A stretch of 64,000 nt of DNA from Topomyia yanbarensis (GCF_030247195.1 NC_080671.1:97513845-97577844); one strand, 5' to 3'; positions 24,000 through 36,321 are shown, counted from the first letter of the stretch. Translations and numbers: made by a program. Notes: generated by a model not told the origin, from the letters alone.

Positions 24000-24778
24000 C
24001 CATAAGCATTAAGCCATTGCACTATATTGGCTATATATTTGAACTAATGTTGCATTGGAACTCCATTACAGCATTAACAATGCAATGAAGGTCTATTTTA
24101 GCATCAATAATGCATAACTGCACAGCCAACATATAGCATTATCGCTTGCTCTATATGCGTATATAAAGCTGATATAACGCGTACATGCTTCAAGGATCTT
24201 TAAAGCATGTAAGCTTTACAAGTGCATTTAGTGCCATTATAAAGCAAATAAAAAGCCGATATAATGCTATTGTAATGCTGTGGGTTTATTTGTTATGCAA
24301 CTCTTCTTGAAGATTATATTCGGCATATTTCATTTCAATCGAACATGTGCAATATAGTCTAGTGAGCAAACGCAGCGCACTTACCGTGAAGGACGAGGCA
24401 AGGTACCTCAGTTTGAGACTGACTTAAGGTAATTTTCGTAAAACATTCATATTATGTGAGAACGAAAACCCATTAAGGCTATTCATTACAATGCATTAGA
24501 ATAAAGACAATTACGGTTTTAAACAGAACATCTTATTTTAAAATTTTTCCTTTTTGCTCATCATACCGAAAGAAAACATAAGAAAACATAACCATGGCGG
24601 ACAATGACAGCCAACTAAAACTTTTTTGTAGCATTAGTGTTGCCAATTATGAGGCTTTCAAAATTGACATTTGTGCGCTAGTGCTATATAATAGCATTAG
24701 TACTGCCAGAAACGAGCTGTCAATCTCTGCACAGTAATAGCACCATATTTCACCTTTTCTGGCATAATATCAGCATTA
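24000..24778. repeat. Region rich in iterated 'gcatta' words
   Basis: The words gcatta, gcattag and tagcattat recur more than ten times, beginning after cccaagtaaccataagcatt. The pattern runs into the sequencing gap, so its end is not visible. It probably is a dispersed repeat. Class unknown. Confidence 0.45.
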
Positions 24779-25278
24779 NNNNNNNNNNNNNNNNNNNNNN
24801 NNNNNNNNNNNNNNNNNNNNNNNNNNNNNNNNNNNNNNNNNNNNNNNNNNNNNNNNNNNNNNNNNNNNNNNNNNNNNNNNNNNNNNNNNNNNNNNNNNNN
24901 NNNNNNNNNNNNNNNNNNNNNNNNNNNNNNNNNNNNNNNNNNNNNNNNNNNNNNNNNNNNNNNNNNNNNNNNNNNNNNNNNNNNNNNNNNNNNNNNNNNN
25001 NNNNNNNNNNNNNNNNNNNNNNNNNNNNNNNNNNNNNNNNNNNNNNNNNNNNNNNNNNNNNNNNNNNNNNNNNNNNNNNNNNNNNNNNNNNNNNNNNNNN
25101 NNNNNNNNNNNNNNNNNNNNNNNNNNNNNNNNNNNNNNNNNNNNNNNNNNNNNNNNNNNNNNNNNNNNNNNNNNNNNNNNNNNNNNNNNNNNNNNNNNNN
25201 NNNNNNNNNNNNNNNNNNNNNNNNNNNNNNNNNNNNNNNNNNNNNNNNNNNNNNNNNNNNNNNNNNNNNNNNNNNNNN
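24779..25278. other. Assembly gap (500 N)
   Basis: Exactly 500 N. The round number suggests a gap of estimated or unknown size. Any ORF drawn across it is meaningless. Confidence 0.99.
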
Positions 25279-27325
25279 TGTTGGTTTAAGTAAGATAGTA
25301 TGTTTACAGCCGAAAAAAAATTATGTCTAGCTAATGACAGCATTCAACGGGATTTGTAAACTAAACAAACCGCTACCACTACAGTAAATTTCCAAAAAAA
25401 TAGATTTTTAAAAGATGCTCTCCTAACCAATCATTAAAACTTAATAAAACGTTACCTTAGTTTGGAGACCTCTAGCTTACCAACTGTACATCACCCTCCG
25501 GAAACGAAATCGATTTCCTGTCCTTCCAATGTCTACAGTTTCTCCAATCAACCCAAAAAACCCACCCAGTACGACCCATCTGAACTACCTGCAAACAAGC
25601 AGGCAGTGGGCAAATTATACGTCATCGTAGCGTCCTCCCATCGGTCATAAAACTACCGCACCAGGTTCCCGATCGGCTTCCGCAGTAGATAATCACGGAG
25701 TTCAGCCCGGCAATTTTTCATAACCCAAAAACAAAAAATCGTCAACCCATCGACCCATAGCGGTCTATCAGTGGTGGTTCAACCTGTACTTAAATCTCTC
25801 TCCGATAACTGACCCCGAAGGCGGTCCGAAAATGACACATATCTCTGCCTAATCGGCGTAAAAATCTCCCACACTGGCACCGATACGATTGCATCGGAAG
25901 AAGGAGGATGCGGGTTGGGAAACGAAAAAGAGAAAAAAACGTCCCGTACTACCAATGCGGCCTTTCATTAGAGCTGCCGCTAATATATATTTTTGCCATG
26001 CCGTCAGTCCCCGTAGCCGGATTGTCCTCTTTCATCTGCCCCGGTTCGATGGATTGATGTTTTTCTCAACCTTTTCAAGTTTTTGTGGGCAAACGCAAAT
26101 CGATAATTCATCTTCTGGCTTTCGATTTGCTCTCTCACACGATTTGTTATTGTCCATTCTAAATTGGTGAAATGTGACATCGGCTTGGGGGATGCTAACG
26201 AGAAGTTCCGATCGGAGATGAAGCTTAATTTCTTGATTATTAGAAACTATACTTTTAAGTGGGACTAGTACAAACCACTTATGGCGGTAAGCTTGAAATT
26301 AGTTGGTACCGCCACACGGTACTATCTTTGATTTTAGGCCTGAGTTTAGTCCGGCCTAAGACGTTAGTACCTGTCACAGCAGAAATGGCTGCATCCTGAA
26401 ACCAAACGAAAACAGTGTAAAAGGACGCCATGTTCCTCTTGCATACATCTCAATAATTTGAATCAACTTTTTGACCTTCATTTGCATTATCATGGCCCAT
26501 GTTGCACACAAACCATATGAGGGCAAGTAAGCAAGTTTTATCCCGTACGAAAAACATGTGTAATCGAATTTTAAATGCAATTTTTTTAATATTCTTTTTC
26601 GTCCTATATCTAGAAGGTGCTACACGCTCATTTCAAAACGCCACATCGAAGAGTTATATTGCAGGTTAGCAGAAGTCGAATCATTTTGAAACAAACCGTC
26701 GAACGACATTTTATAATTGGATTCAGAGATGAAAATTGTTTTCAATTGTTAGTTTACCTATGGCTATCAAAATGAGTGAAGTTTAATTTGCTCACATTTT
26801 TTTAGTTTAGTAAAAGAAAAGAATATATAATCACAATTTGTACCCTTTTCTAGTTATATCTTCTCACAAGAAACACAATAAGCAAGTGGAAGTTTATTTA
26901 TCTTTTTACTGCTTTCGAAGGAGCTCAAAACTAAGATTGAATAAAAAATTGTAAATGAAGCCATGCCATATAGCCTAAGTAACACTTTTAAATGTGACGG
27001 CAAACAAGCTGCTACAAATATTCTCATTTTGATCGTTATTTAAATATTATCGGAGCTTGCTTATATTGTTTCGTAATCTATACTTTTCTAGCATATCTTG
27101 AACGATTCGCATTTCCGCTGAAGTACAAATTTTGATTTAATTCTTAATGATAGAACAGCAAAAAGTTGAATACGGAAAAATCGCCTAAATCGTGTCGGAA
27201 CTTAAGGGGGGTTGTGTAAAATATTATCGGCAGGTATTTTCGATACAAAGATTGTTTGTCTTTTCAGTCAGGCGCCACATCGAAAACTTGTTTTGCGGTA
27301 TACACTATAATTCAAAATCTACTAG
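25279..27325. other. No recognisable gene; GC-richer part at 25450-26220
   Basis: 25450-26220 has higher GC and no repeat partner in the window. Short ORFs there are not recognisable. From 26220 onward the sequence is AT-rich and featureless to my reading. Confidence 0.35.
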
Positions 27326-27331
27326 ACCAAA

Positions 27332-27804
27332 CCTAAGACAAGACGTGACAATCGGTTTCTTGTTTTTCATTCGACATTCTTCTTTTCGCAGATTTCCACC
27401 CTGTCGAAATCTACCGAACAGTGTTGCTATTTTTTAAAATGAAAATGGATTCTTGTTAATTTATTTTATGCCTGCAATATTTTGTATCTTGAATCCATTA
27501 TATTAATAAAGGGCACCGTTTTTCAATATCATGGGTGTTTAGTAAGGTTTGATGAAACCATTTTCTGACAAATTTTAGATTCATTTATTCATTTTTACTC
27601 TTTTAACGATAATAATATTATTTGTCAAAAGTAATTACATTATTTTTCTATAAATATAGCACCACTGCCAAACATCATTTAGCTATCCCTGCAGTAACAT
27701 TGCGTACGGTGCAAAAAGTCAGAATCAACCAATCAGGAGATGGAACATTCTGACGTAAAATTGGAACAAAAACGACCCCCTCTATTGTCATGTCTTGTCT
27801 TAGG
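27332..27804. mobile_element. TIR element with 6-bp ACCAAA direct flanks
   Basis: Terminal inverted repeats CCTAAGACAAGAC(G/A)TGACA (19 bp, one mismatch) at 27332-27350 and 27786-27804. ACCAAA flanks it at 27326-27331 and 27805-27810, a candidate target duplication. The 473-bp interior is AT-rich and non-coding. Superfamily unknown. Confidence 0.7.
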
Positions 27805-27810
27805 ACCAAA

Positions 27811-29138
27811 CGTTGAGACATTTGCACAGTTGTTTTTCACAGCATTTCACAAGTAATTAAGGGAGCATTTATTTTTTGGTCGATTTTCGATTTTTTCGTA
27901 GCACTTTAAAATTAAAGTCCGATTATTGCTAAAACAACGATTAACATGTTATTGTAAAATAATAATATTAAGCAGTTTGCAAAAAGCTCTTGTAGCCTGG
28001 GCAATGATGTGAAGAAGAGAAACTGTGCAAAATTCAAAACGATTGGTCCAAGAAATTTTGAGATATGATTTACACCGGATTTCGTCGAGATCGTGAAGAT
28101 TCACTGTCTGCATCCAGTATCAGATTCAATTTGTAATGGACAATTCATTATCAGACTGATCGCAGCCTATAGAAAGTAACTAATTGTAATTTTTATTAAT
28201 TAAAATTACTGGACTTTTGGTATTTCAGGCTTGATTGGGTAATCGTGCTGATAATTTGGATTACTTCATTTTCAGCAAAGTAGGTCTTCCATTTGCATGG
28301 TTAGTAGAGAAGGTGGGTAGGATGGTATAATAAGCCCCACCAGGCTAAAAAGTCAGATTTCTATTCCATGGACGACTGATACGAATATTTCAAAAGATTT
28401 ATGACATTTTCGACGTTTTTTCACTCAAAAGCCATTCCCCGTAAAATTAAAATATCGAAAAAAATCCTACGAACGCTATTGACATAAGGAATCAGAAAAA
28501 CTTTAGTTTTTGGCACTAGGTTAAAAATCACGACCGTGGACCCCTTTTAAAAAAACGCGCATAAGGTAAAAAAGCTACAGAGTCGCCATCTTGTGATGAA
28601 ATTGCTCAAAAAATTATTTTGTGTGATTCAATACTTATGTTATAAATCCCATTCAACAAGCTGTCGATTGACCTTTTTATTGAGTACGAAAAAATTCTCG
28701 AAATAAGCCTGTTTTTTCAGGCTCTACAGTGGTGTAACCCCTTAAGCTAAATCGAGAATTTCAAAATCGTTTTAATAACATAAATACATAGACTAATAAA
28801 TGGCATAAACAGTGAATTTTAAATTAACTTCACTGTACAGTTTTTTAACATTGTCGTGTATTGCTGACCAGAACGCAGCAATGCAAATGGCAGCATCATG
28901 TTACCGGAAGAAGACAAAAATATGCAAAAATTTGTCATGCTTCTCTTGCATACATTTCGTTATTTTCAATCCTCTCTTCGGTTTTCTTCTGGATAAATAT
29001 GGCTCTCTTTGCTCGCAATAAAGATGGCAATAAATAAGCCAGTTTATGAGGCAGGAAAGACAAGCACTGACGAACTTCACTGATAAAATAAAGTACTAAT
29101 TAATGCATTTTCAATAAAAGTGGAATAGCCCATTAACT
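27811..29138. other. No recognisable gene
   Basis: AT-rich. No coding or repeat structure I can support. Confidence 0.4.
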
Positions 29139-29690
29139 GGGTAAAGAGTCCGTACCCATAAATGAATACAGATCTTGTACGTCAACCTGGGTATGTTTTA
29201 CCCATTATTTTTCGTAGAATTGTTACAACAAAATGCGTAAAAAATATCCATTAACATTATTGTCTCCTTAACTACTTAACAAAATAAAATCGCCAACTGG
29301 ATATATTTTTGATGGCTGGATCTTTTGGCTGCTCTAAAAATGCCGAACTGGCGCATATTTGCAACATCCTCAGTAGTCTAAACAGCCGTTGTTTTATGAG
29401 CGTTGCCGAAATGTTCCGTTTCCGCCACGGATTCAGATGCAAGCCGACAATTTTCAGGTTCCACTACGAACCTTAGTTTGCAGGTTAACTCGCTTAAAAT
29501 AATTCTTAATGATTTTTCACTCATTATTAAGATTAAAATGTCAATTGACATTACCTCATCGAGTAATTGTGAAATGGATTAAAAGCACTCATTGTTAGTA
29601 GCAAAAAATACCCATTTTTTGACAGCTCGAATAATTTCGGAGAATGGGCAATTTGAATACAATGGGTAAATTTTTTTCCGTGTATATTTA
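29139..29690. repeat. Possible dispersed repeat with tgggta motifs
   Basis: Words such as tgggtaaa, cctgggtatg-ttttaccca (a small hairpin near 29189), tacccattttttgacagctc and aatgggtaaa recur across about 550 bp. The boundaries are uncertain and the call rests on internal repetition only. Confidence 0.3.
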
Positions 29691-30399
29691 TCCGCATTAC
29701 ACAGAAAACTTGCATTTCCTAGTAGTAGGTAATCTTAAATCTGTACATCCTACTTCCTCCAACGAAAAACGTAAGAGAGGAAGTCCAAATTTACCCAAAA
29801 ATAATGAGATATTCCCCAAAGCCGACTAAACTTCATCCCATTAATTTTGAGTAAAAACATCCTTCCCTCTCCCTTGTTTTCCGGCCGTGAAATAAGGATA
29901 GCAAATTAAAATTACCTACTGGTAGGTAATAGGTTTTAAGTGTGTAACTGCTATGAACTGTGTTTATCCAGTAACGGTTTGTCCGGAATTTCCTCTCAAA
30001 GAGAATTTTGACAGTTGGCTTTTAACCCGTAATCATATGTTTGTCGAGAAATAACTATCATGGCACCAATTACAACCACTCCTTTAACTCGACGAGCGCC
30101 TATTCAAAACTGAATAAAAACATGCAACAATTGTATGTATATGCAAAAAAGGCGATTTCACATCCACTGCATTTATAATGGCGCCATGTTGTCATTGCAT
30201 CGAAATAAAAGAGATAGGTATAAACTGCCAAAGAGCAAGTTGTAAAGAATGTTAAGAATGTTGTTAATAAGTAATTAGGCAAATTACCAAATTCCTCAAA
30301 AAACACTAATTTTGAATTGCTTTACTAGTAAAACGTCACTGAGTATAGTTAACTAAAATATATTTGTACCTAATGTGGTAGAAAATTTTTACAGCTATC
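29691..30399. other. No recognisable gene
   Basis: AT-rich with a small palindrome attacctactggtaggtaat near 29913-29931. No gene. Confidence 0.4.
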
Positions 30400-30402
30400 T
30401 TG

Positions 30403-30701
30403 GGGATCATCCATAAATGACGTAGCATTTTATGAGCGATTTTTAGCACCCCCCCCTCCCCCATCGTAGTATTTTGTCACAAACTGCTAAATACCCCCCA
30501 TGGTAATTACGTAGCTTGACGGTAACTCTACCCCCCCCCCTTGTCCCGCGCAATTTTTTTTAAAAAAATCAAAAACGATGTTAGTTATTTCCCTTTAAAA
30601 AAGCTACGTAGCATGACATGACCCCCTGTCGTCACACATCATCACAAAATACAAAACTCCCCCCTCCTCCATATAATGCTACGTCATTTATGGATGGTCC
30701 C
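30403..30701. mobile_element. GGGA-ended MITE, 299 bp, TTG flanks
   Basis: The left end GGGATCATCCATAAATGACG and the right end in reverse complement (GGGACCATCCATAAATGACG) continue into tagcatt, followed by C-rich tracts and ttttgt-acaaa. TTG lies on both sides (30400-30402 and 30702-30704). Same design as 5534-7089, 32373-33367 and 56476-56725. Non-coding. Confidence 0.8.
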
Positions 30702-30704
30702 TTG

Positions 30705-31133
30705 ATAAAAATCTGTTGAGCTTGAATAAAAGTAATCCATGACAGATTGGTTTTAGGCAAGATCGACATAAATCAAGTCCATTCAACAACAATAACATTG
30801 AAAATGACAATTTTGAAATGAAAACGCCTATGATTATTTGTAATGGTAATCACAATTTCATCCAGATTTTAATGCTTTATTTCAAACAACGTATATTAAA
30901 TAGAGCTATACAAACAACTAACAGCATCTCGCTATACGTACAGATCTCACAGATTTGGAAAGTTAAATGATTCAATTGAAATCGTCGAACATGCTGTTTA
31001 TTCAAGATCGAGTTGCATTTCACGTCTTCTCCCCTGGGACATTTCACATACCCCGACAGTCGCAATAGTTTGTTTGTTTATAATAGAATGCTCTTATACA
31101 AGAGAGTTTTCACTTCGTTAAATCTGTTCAATT
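30705..31133. other. No recognisable gene
   Basis: Spacer between two transposons. An ORF crossing into the next element from 31013 is not conserved in the element's second copy. Confidence 0.4.
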
Positions 31134-31137
31134 TTAA

Positions 31138-32147
31138 CCCTAGAACGTTGCACTGGGGTACAAATGTACCCCCCACCTTCTTTGGAGCCGTGGAAGGACG
31201 AGAATTCGTCATTTACCGACCTGGGACCCTAGCCATAATTCAATTTAGAGTTCCTAGTAAGAGTAGGAAAATGTTGTATAGCCAGTTTGCTTACAGCCTT
31301 CGTGGAGGCAGTTGTCAAAGTTTCGTGCTGTCAGTGGAAATGTTATTCGTGACAATACCAGTTTACATACTGGTTGTTTTACTACGTAAGTAACAATTAG
31401 TATTATATAATCGTTTTTATTCATTTATTCAATCTATTTAAATTAATTTTGAAGCGGAACAAAAAATCGTTCTCATTTTTGTTGATTTTTATTGTTTTAT
31501 TGTTTATTTTTTATAGTTTTTCAAAGCAATCGCTCGCAAGTATAATTTGCGCACAATAACTGCTAAAACAGTATCGTTGCGTGTTACCAATGTATTACTG
31601 GTCAGAAATATTTTTTCATTTCAATTTTCACCCCATATCGTGGTATTTTAGAAAACCCGATTTTAAAACTTCCACTCTTCCAAATAATTGCCATTTTTCA
31701 AAAATGTCGAAATTCCATTTTATGCTGTTTCAAGACCATTCTTTAAACTTTTAGAATCATTTGATTTTTTTTTCAAATCGATTGAAAATTCGCAAAGTTA
31801 TAGTAATGTTTGCGAAAAAAATCAAAACCGCGATTTTTCACTTTTTATTTTGTTTCAACCAATTTATGTATCATTGATTCATTAAATTCCGTACTTTCAC
31901 TTACACAGCTGTTTTCGCAATTAAAAAACGAAGAAAATGATATTATATTATATTATACATTTCCCTTGTTCGCAATTTTTCTTGCGAAAATTGCGATCAA
32001 ATTCGTGGGAACATTTGTACTAGTAATTAGTGTAGTGTAATTAGTGTATTGCCCCTTACCTGCAAAACTTGCGATCAAATTCGTGGGGTACATTTTTACC
32101 CCAGTGCAACGTTCTAGGGTGGAAAACGCAAGTGCAACGTTCTAGGG
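31138..32147. mobile_element. piggyBac-like element, 1010 bp, TTAA-flanked
   Basis: CCCTAGAACG on the left and CGTTCTAGGG on the right are flanked exactly by TTAA (31134-31137 and 32148-32151). Subterminal ggggtacaaatgtacccc-type palindromes follow. About 450 bp of the left part is shared with 44411-44960, including a possible intron: gtaagt at 31386 and ttatag at 31511-31516. Downstream of this, the second copy has an ATG where this copy has atc. No transposase DDD domain is present. It is a deletion derivative or MITE. Confidence 0.8.
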
Positions 32148-32391
32148 TTAAGAGTGCTTTCAGAAAACTTGAAACATCCATAAAACTCCATTTTTCATAA
32201 AAGTAATTATTCTTAGGAGCAGTTTTAAAACACTTTTGAACCCCTTCTTGAGACATCGTTTTCCACCCTCCAAACGTTAAATTTCCAACTTTGCACTTGC
32301 GTTTTCCACCCTAGAACGTTGCACTGGGGTAAAAATGTACCCCACGAATTTGATCGCAAGTTTTGCAGGTAAGGGGCAATACACTAATTAC
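32037..32391. repeat. 101-bp perfect inverted duplication
   Basis: 32037-32137 is, by eye, the exact reverse complement of 32291-32391 (101 of 101), separated by 153 bp. The right copy contains the left terminus of the next element (32373 on) and a piggyBac-like end. The left copy puts the same sequences inside the previous element. So part of the next element's TIR occurs a second time, inverted, inside a different transposon. Confidence 0.85.
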
Positions 32392-33367
32392 GTAAGGGCA
32401 TATGGGGGAGGGGGAGTTTCAAAATATCTTGCAAATTCTTATCTGAGGGGGAGGAAGGGTTTGTTATTTCTTACGTAATATGAAAAGTATGAAAATGAAA
32501 TCAATAAGAAAAATATTCTTTACACAAGAATTATTTATTATTTGTGTAATGAACATTTTCTATATCAAACAAAATTAGCATATGTTGTACATCATGGCCA
32601 AGAAAGGCTGGACCTGGAATTGAAGTGTTTTGCAACAGCAGGATATGATTGTTAAATTAATTATGTAATTTTGTTTATTGTTGCCATCTTGAGGAGCGTC
32701 TTAATTGTCGATGGTGTTAGAGCAGTTACATCAATTTCTTGACGCTTGGTGGCACATTGTTCTGTTCAGGAACTGGGGTCACAGTATGCCTTACAAGTTA
32801 AGAAGTGCTGACACTCTTCGTGTTGATGGTCCAATATCCTTCTATTCATACTTTTTGTTCAAACCGCAAGGTATTCGGAAAATGTCCTGTCATGCGATTG
32901 TCACAGATCTTGTGGGCCGAATATTTCCAGAGTGTGAACTGTATTTTACTTCAAGAAAATTCGAAGATGTCGGAGCTATGCGTACGATAATCATCGCAGT
33001 TGGAGCTCAGAATAAATTCATGCCAGAACAGGTTATAAATTGTTTTGAGCTCTGCATCATAGCGAAGCAGATTATATGGACCAGATTGGCTTTTCTAAAT
33101 ATCACCCAATAGTTGTTGTACTAGGATGGAAATAAAATTACTACAGATGATTGCAGTTAAATTTTGTCATGAATTTTCTTACAATAATTTTATAAGTATC
33201 GTTTTCGCTATCTTATAATGAATTAACAATATGATTTTTAATTACGAAAATCATGATTCTTATGTAGGGGGGAGGGGGACTTCGTCAAAATCTTACGAAT
33301 TCTTATCTGGGGGGAGGGGAACGTTGGAATGTTCTAAAAATGCCTTACGTAATTAGTGTACGGTCCC
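32373..33367. mobile_element. GGG-ended DNA element, 995 bp, containing an ORF
   Basis: The left end GGGGCAATACACTAATTACG and the right end in reverse complement (GGGACCGTACACTAATTACG) continue with taagg and a second block of ggggga and cttatctg. The right flank is TTA and the left flank TAA. It differs from its relatives in holding a 136-codon ORF and a possible AATAAA polyadenylation signal at about 33130. Confidence 0.75.
32705..33112 (+). CDS. Unrecognised ORF inside a TIR element (135 aa)
   Basis: An open frame, probably starting at the ATG at 32711 because the first codon at 32705 is not ATG. It contains FRNWGHSMPYKLRSADTLRV, FPECELYFTSRKFEDVGAMR and QVINCFELCIIAKQIIWTRL. There is no signal peptide, no transposase motif and no zinc-binding pattern that I recognise. 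It lies between the TIRs of the 995-bp element and is followed by AATAAA about 20 bases past the stop. It could be a captured host gene fragment, a remnant of a transposase, or chance. I cannot assign a function. Confidence 0.3.
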   Translation: MSMVLEQLHQFLDAWWHIVLFRNWGHSMPYKLRSADTLRVDGPISFYSYFLFKPQGIRKMSCHAIVTDLVGRIFPECELYFTSRKFEDVGAMRTIIIAVGAQNKFMPEQVINCFELCIIAKQIIWTRLAFLNITQ

Positions 33368-33370
33368 TTA

Positions 33371-33698
33371 TATGCTCACAATCATAACCAGTTGACGAAG
33401 CAAGAATGGACCTTTGAATTATATAACGAGTATCGTGTAATGGTTTTCGAGAAAATATCAAGATTATTATAAATTTGTAATCCAATTGACAACCACTAGT
33501 ACCAAATAATGATCAAGATGTGATAAATCATGAACCAGTTAATATCGTATATTCGGTCCATAGACTATGTTCCTAGATTTGTGGATAAAATTATGAGTCA
33601 ACAATTTTGGAGTTCGCGAATTGTCGGCGCGGGAAAAATGCAACGGCGGCGCGCCGCCGATCTACCGTTCGGCGTCAGCGTACGTTAAAAATTACCGG
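33371..33698. other. Spacer with a GC-rich palindrome
   Basis: Mostly AT-rich, with a compact GC-rich palindrome cggcggcgcgccgccg at about 33643-33658, just outside the large foldback element. No gene. Confidence 0.45.
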
Positions 33699-35347
33699 CG
33701 CACAGTGGGATGGAATCAAAAAAGCCGGACATTGATATTTGCGACGAAACTATTGGCTACGGTACTTTGATGTCTTCAGAAAGTTTTCTTTATTTTTTAA
33801 GTAGTTTAATATAATGTTGAAAAATTTTGACTTTGACGCAGATAAAAAAAAATAACTTTGCAAGTTGTTGCCAAAATTGAAAGTCATGTATGGAAAGTTT
33901 GGAGACGAAATGATTTTATGAAACTTTGTTGAAGTAGCGAAATAGCTATCTGTTAAGCAAAAAAAGTTATTGGGTGAAATTGAAGCACAGGTCGGAATAC
34001 CCCCTTAAAAAGTGTTTTTATTATTGTAACTTTTTATTTGATTTTTTACAGTTTTGCGATGTTCTAGAAAGTTGTAGATGCTTGCAAAACACACCTTTTT
34101 GCGGAATAGACTAACTAGCTATCTCTTCTTTTTTTATTTTTATGCCTGTTTTTTTGTTATTTTTTGTTAGCAACTTTAAGGGGCTATGGTATGTAGAGTA
34201 GCAGGTAGTAGCAGCTAAATTTATTGTTTTGTTGCGCAGAAAGAAATACCCTATTGATATATAGCGGGATCTAATGGGATCCTTTGAGTAATGTGGGTAA
34301 AATAGACTACTGTTTCAATAATTTATTTGTATTATGAAGCATGAAAAATAAACTATTATGCGAAATTAATAAACATTTGAAAAATTATAGTTCATTCCAT
34401 ATATTCCGATAATCGAAGTTATTTTTTTTTTTTAAAATTAACATGCTCATAAGTCATCAGTTTCCTGCCAAATCTTCTTCGTCATTGGATGAACAAGGTA
34501 TTAATATAACCGAGGATTCAAAGCAACGAAATACCTTGTTCATCCAATGACGAAGAAGATGATATGCAAGACACTGATGACTTATGAGCATGTTAATAAC
34601 AAAAAAAATTAACTTTGAATGTCGGAATATATGGAATGAACTATAATATTTCACATGTTTACTAATTTCGCAAAATAGTTGATTTTTCATGCTTCATAAA
34701 CAAATAATTTATTGAAATGCTAGTTTATTTTACCCCACATTATTCCAAGGATCCCAGTAGATCCCCCTATGATTTATATATGTATCAATAGGGTATTTCT
34801 TGATGAATAACAAATAAATAAATTTAGCTGCTACTACCGGCTACTCTATATACCATAGCCCCTTAAAGTTAGCCCAAAAATACAAAAAAAAAACAGGCAT
34901 GCATCCTAAAAACGAGGAGATAGCGAGTTGGTCTATTCCGAAAAATGGTGTGTTTTGAAAGCATCTACAACTTTCTAGAACATCGCAAAACTGTGAAAAA
35001 TCAAATAAAATACAATAAAAACATTTTTAAGGAGGTATTCCGATCTGTGCTTCAATTTCACCCAATAACTTTTTTCGCTTAACAGATTGATATTTCGCTA
35101 CTTCAACAAACTTTCATAAAATCATTTCGTCTCCAAACTTTCCATACATGACTTTCAATTTTGGCAACAACTTGCAAAGTTATTTTTATTATCTGCGTAT
35201 ATACCCCCTTAAGTCAAAAATTTTCAACATTATATAAAACGACTTAAAAAATAAAGAAACCTTTCCAAAGACATCAAAGTGCCATAGCCAATAGTTTCGT
35301 CGCAAATATCAATGTCCGGCTTTTTTTTGATTCCGTCACACTGTGCG
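33699..35347. mobile_element. Large foldback element (1.65 kb palindrome)
   Basis: Nearly the whole segment is one inverted repeat. Left-arm blocks such as gccggacattgatatttgcg, gaaactattggcta, ggagacgaaatgattttatg, gttctagaaagttgtagatg and ttaaggggctatggta all return in reverse complement and reverse order in 34520-35345. The innermost part has perfect 31-bp arms at 34472-34502 and 34530-34560 around a 27-nt loop. The outer ends are cgcacagtg-like. Arms look about 85-90% alike, with small indels. No transposase ORF and no clear target duplication found. Confidence 0.85.
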
Positions 35348-35566
35348 GTGGTCGCGGCGCACAGGTCTATTTGGCAGCAGCTTACCATTTGGTCTGTATC
35401 TGCTTCGACAAACGCCCTGACAGTGGGTTTTCCTGCTCCGTGTGCTTGGCATCTTGAACAATTTTTATTTCTTGGGAGAATTTTAAATGTATCGATTAAT
35501 CTAATTGTTTTGTTTTGTATTCAGTTAACTCACATTGGTCACCTGAACTATATCACCTTTTCCACC

Positions 35567-35863
35567 CAGGGTGGCCAGACCTACCGATACCGATTTTGGT
35601 CTTCCCTACCGATTCACAGACGACCAAGGTAAAACTACCGATATTTTCTTATCCCTACCGAAAACTACCGATTTTTATTGATTTTGGACATGTCCTACTC
35701 AACATTAATTTTTGAGTTGGATTTGGTTTGAGATCTGTATTTTCAGTATTTTACAATTCTATGTCAACACTATGTTTTTGGGACAATAACCCGGCCTACC
35801 GATAACTACCGATAAACTTTTAATGACCCTACCGATACTAAGGAATTCTATCTGGCCACCCTG
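35567..35863. mobile_element. hAT-like MITE, 297 bp
   Basis: Ends CAGGGTGGCCAGA on the left and, inverted, TCTGGCCACCCTG on the right. The 8-bp flanks TTTCCACC (35559-35566) and TGTCCACC (35864-35871) agree at 7 of 8 positions. Inside, ctaccgat recurs at least seven times in one orientation. An 8-bp duplication with CAGGG ends fits the hAT superfamily. Non-coding. Confidence 0.8.
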
Positions 35864-36321
35864 TGTCCACCAATCTTCCGACCGTCAGTTATCTGACCAA
35901 AACACACAACTGTAAATATAATTTCATAATTAATCTTCCTTCTACTTACAATATTTCTCGTTGCTTATACTACATATTTACCCCGGTTTTGATGGAAAAT
36001 GTGAATTCCGTGTTGGTCCATAATTTAAATTCACTTCAAATTATTAAAATTCATTATTACGTACTTCACAAATCTGTCAAATCTTCTTTTGACAATTCTT
36101 CTTTTCATCCTACCGTCATAATCCGTCCGAGAGCTCGTGTCAGTCCTGCATTCGACGCACCACGCTCTCCAGCGACCGGGGGGGTACTCGAGTAACTGGT
36201 GCAATCCTTCGTAACACTCGTATTCCCTAGTGTGGTTTCAAACAATGTTCTCTTAAGTGCAGAGAAATAGTTTTTATCTGAATTTTTCTCCACTAAGTAG
36301 AAATATAGCATAGTGCATATT

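Noticed and set aside
24750..25343. 197-codon ORF on the minus strand.
   Set aside because: It consists almost entirely of the N gap.
26370..29030. Apparent similarity between 26370-26580 and 28860-29030 (ctcttgcatacat words).
   Set aside because: Only short shared words in AT-rich DNA, with no collinear alignment.
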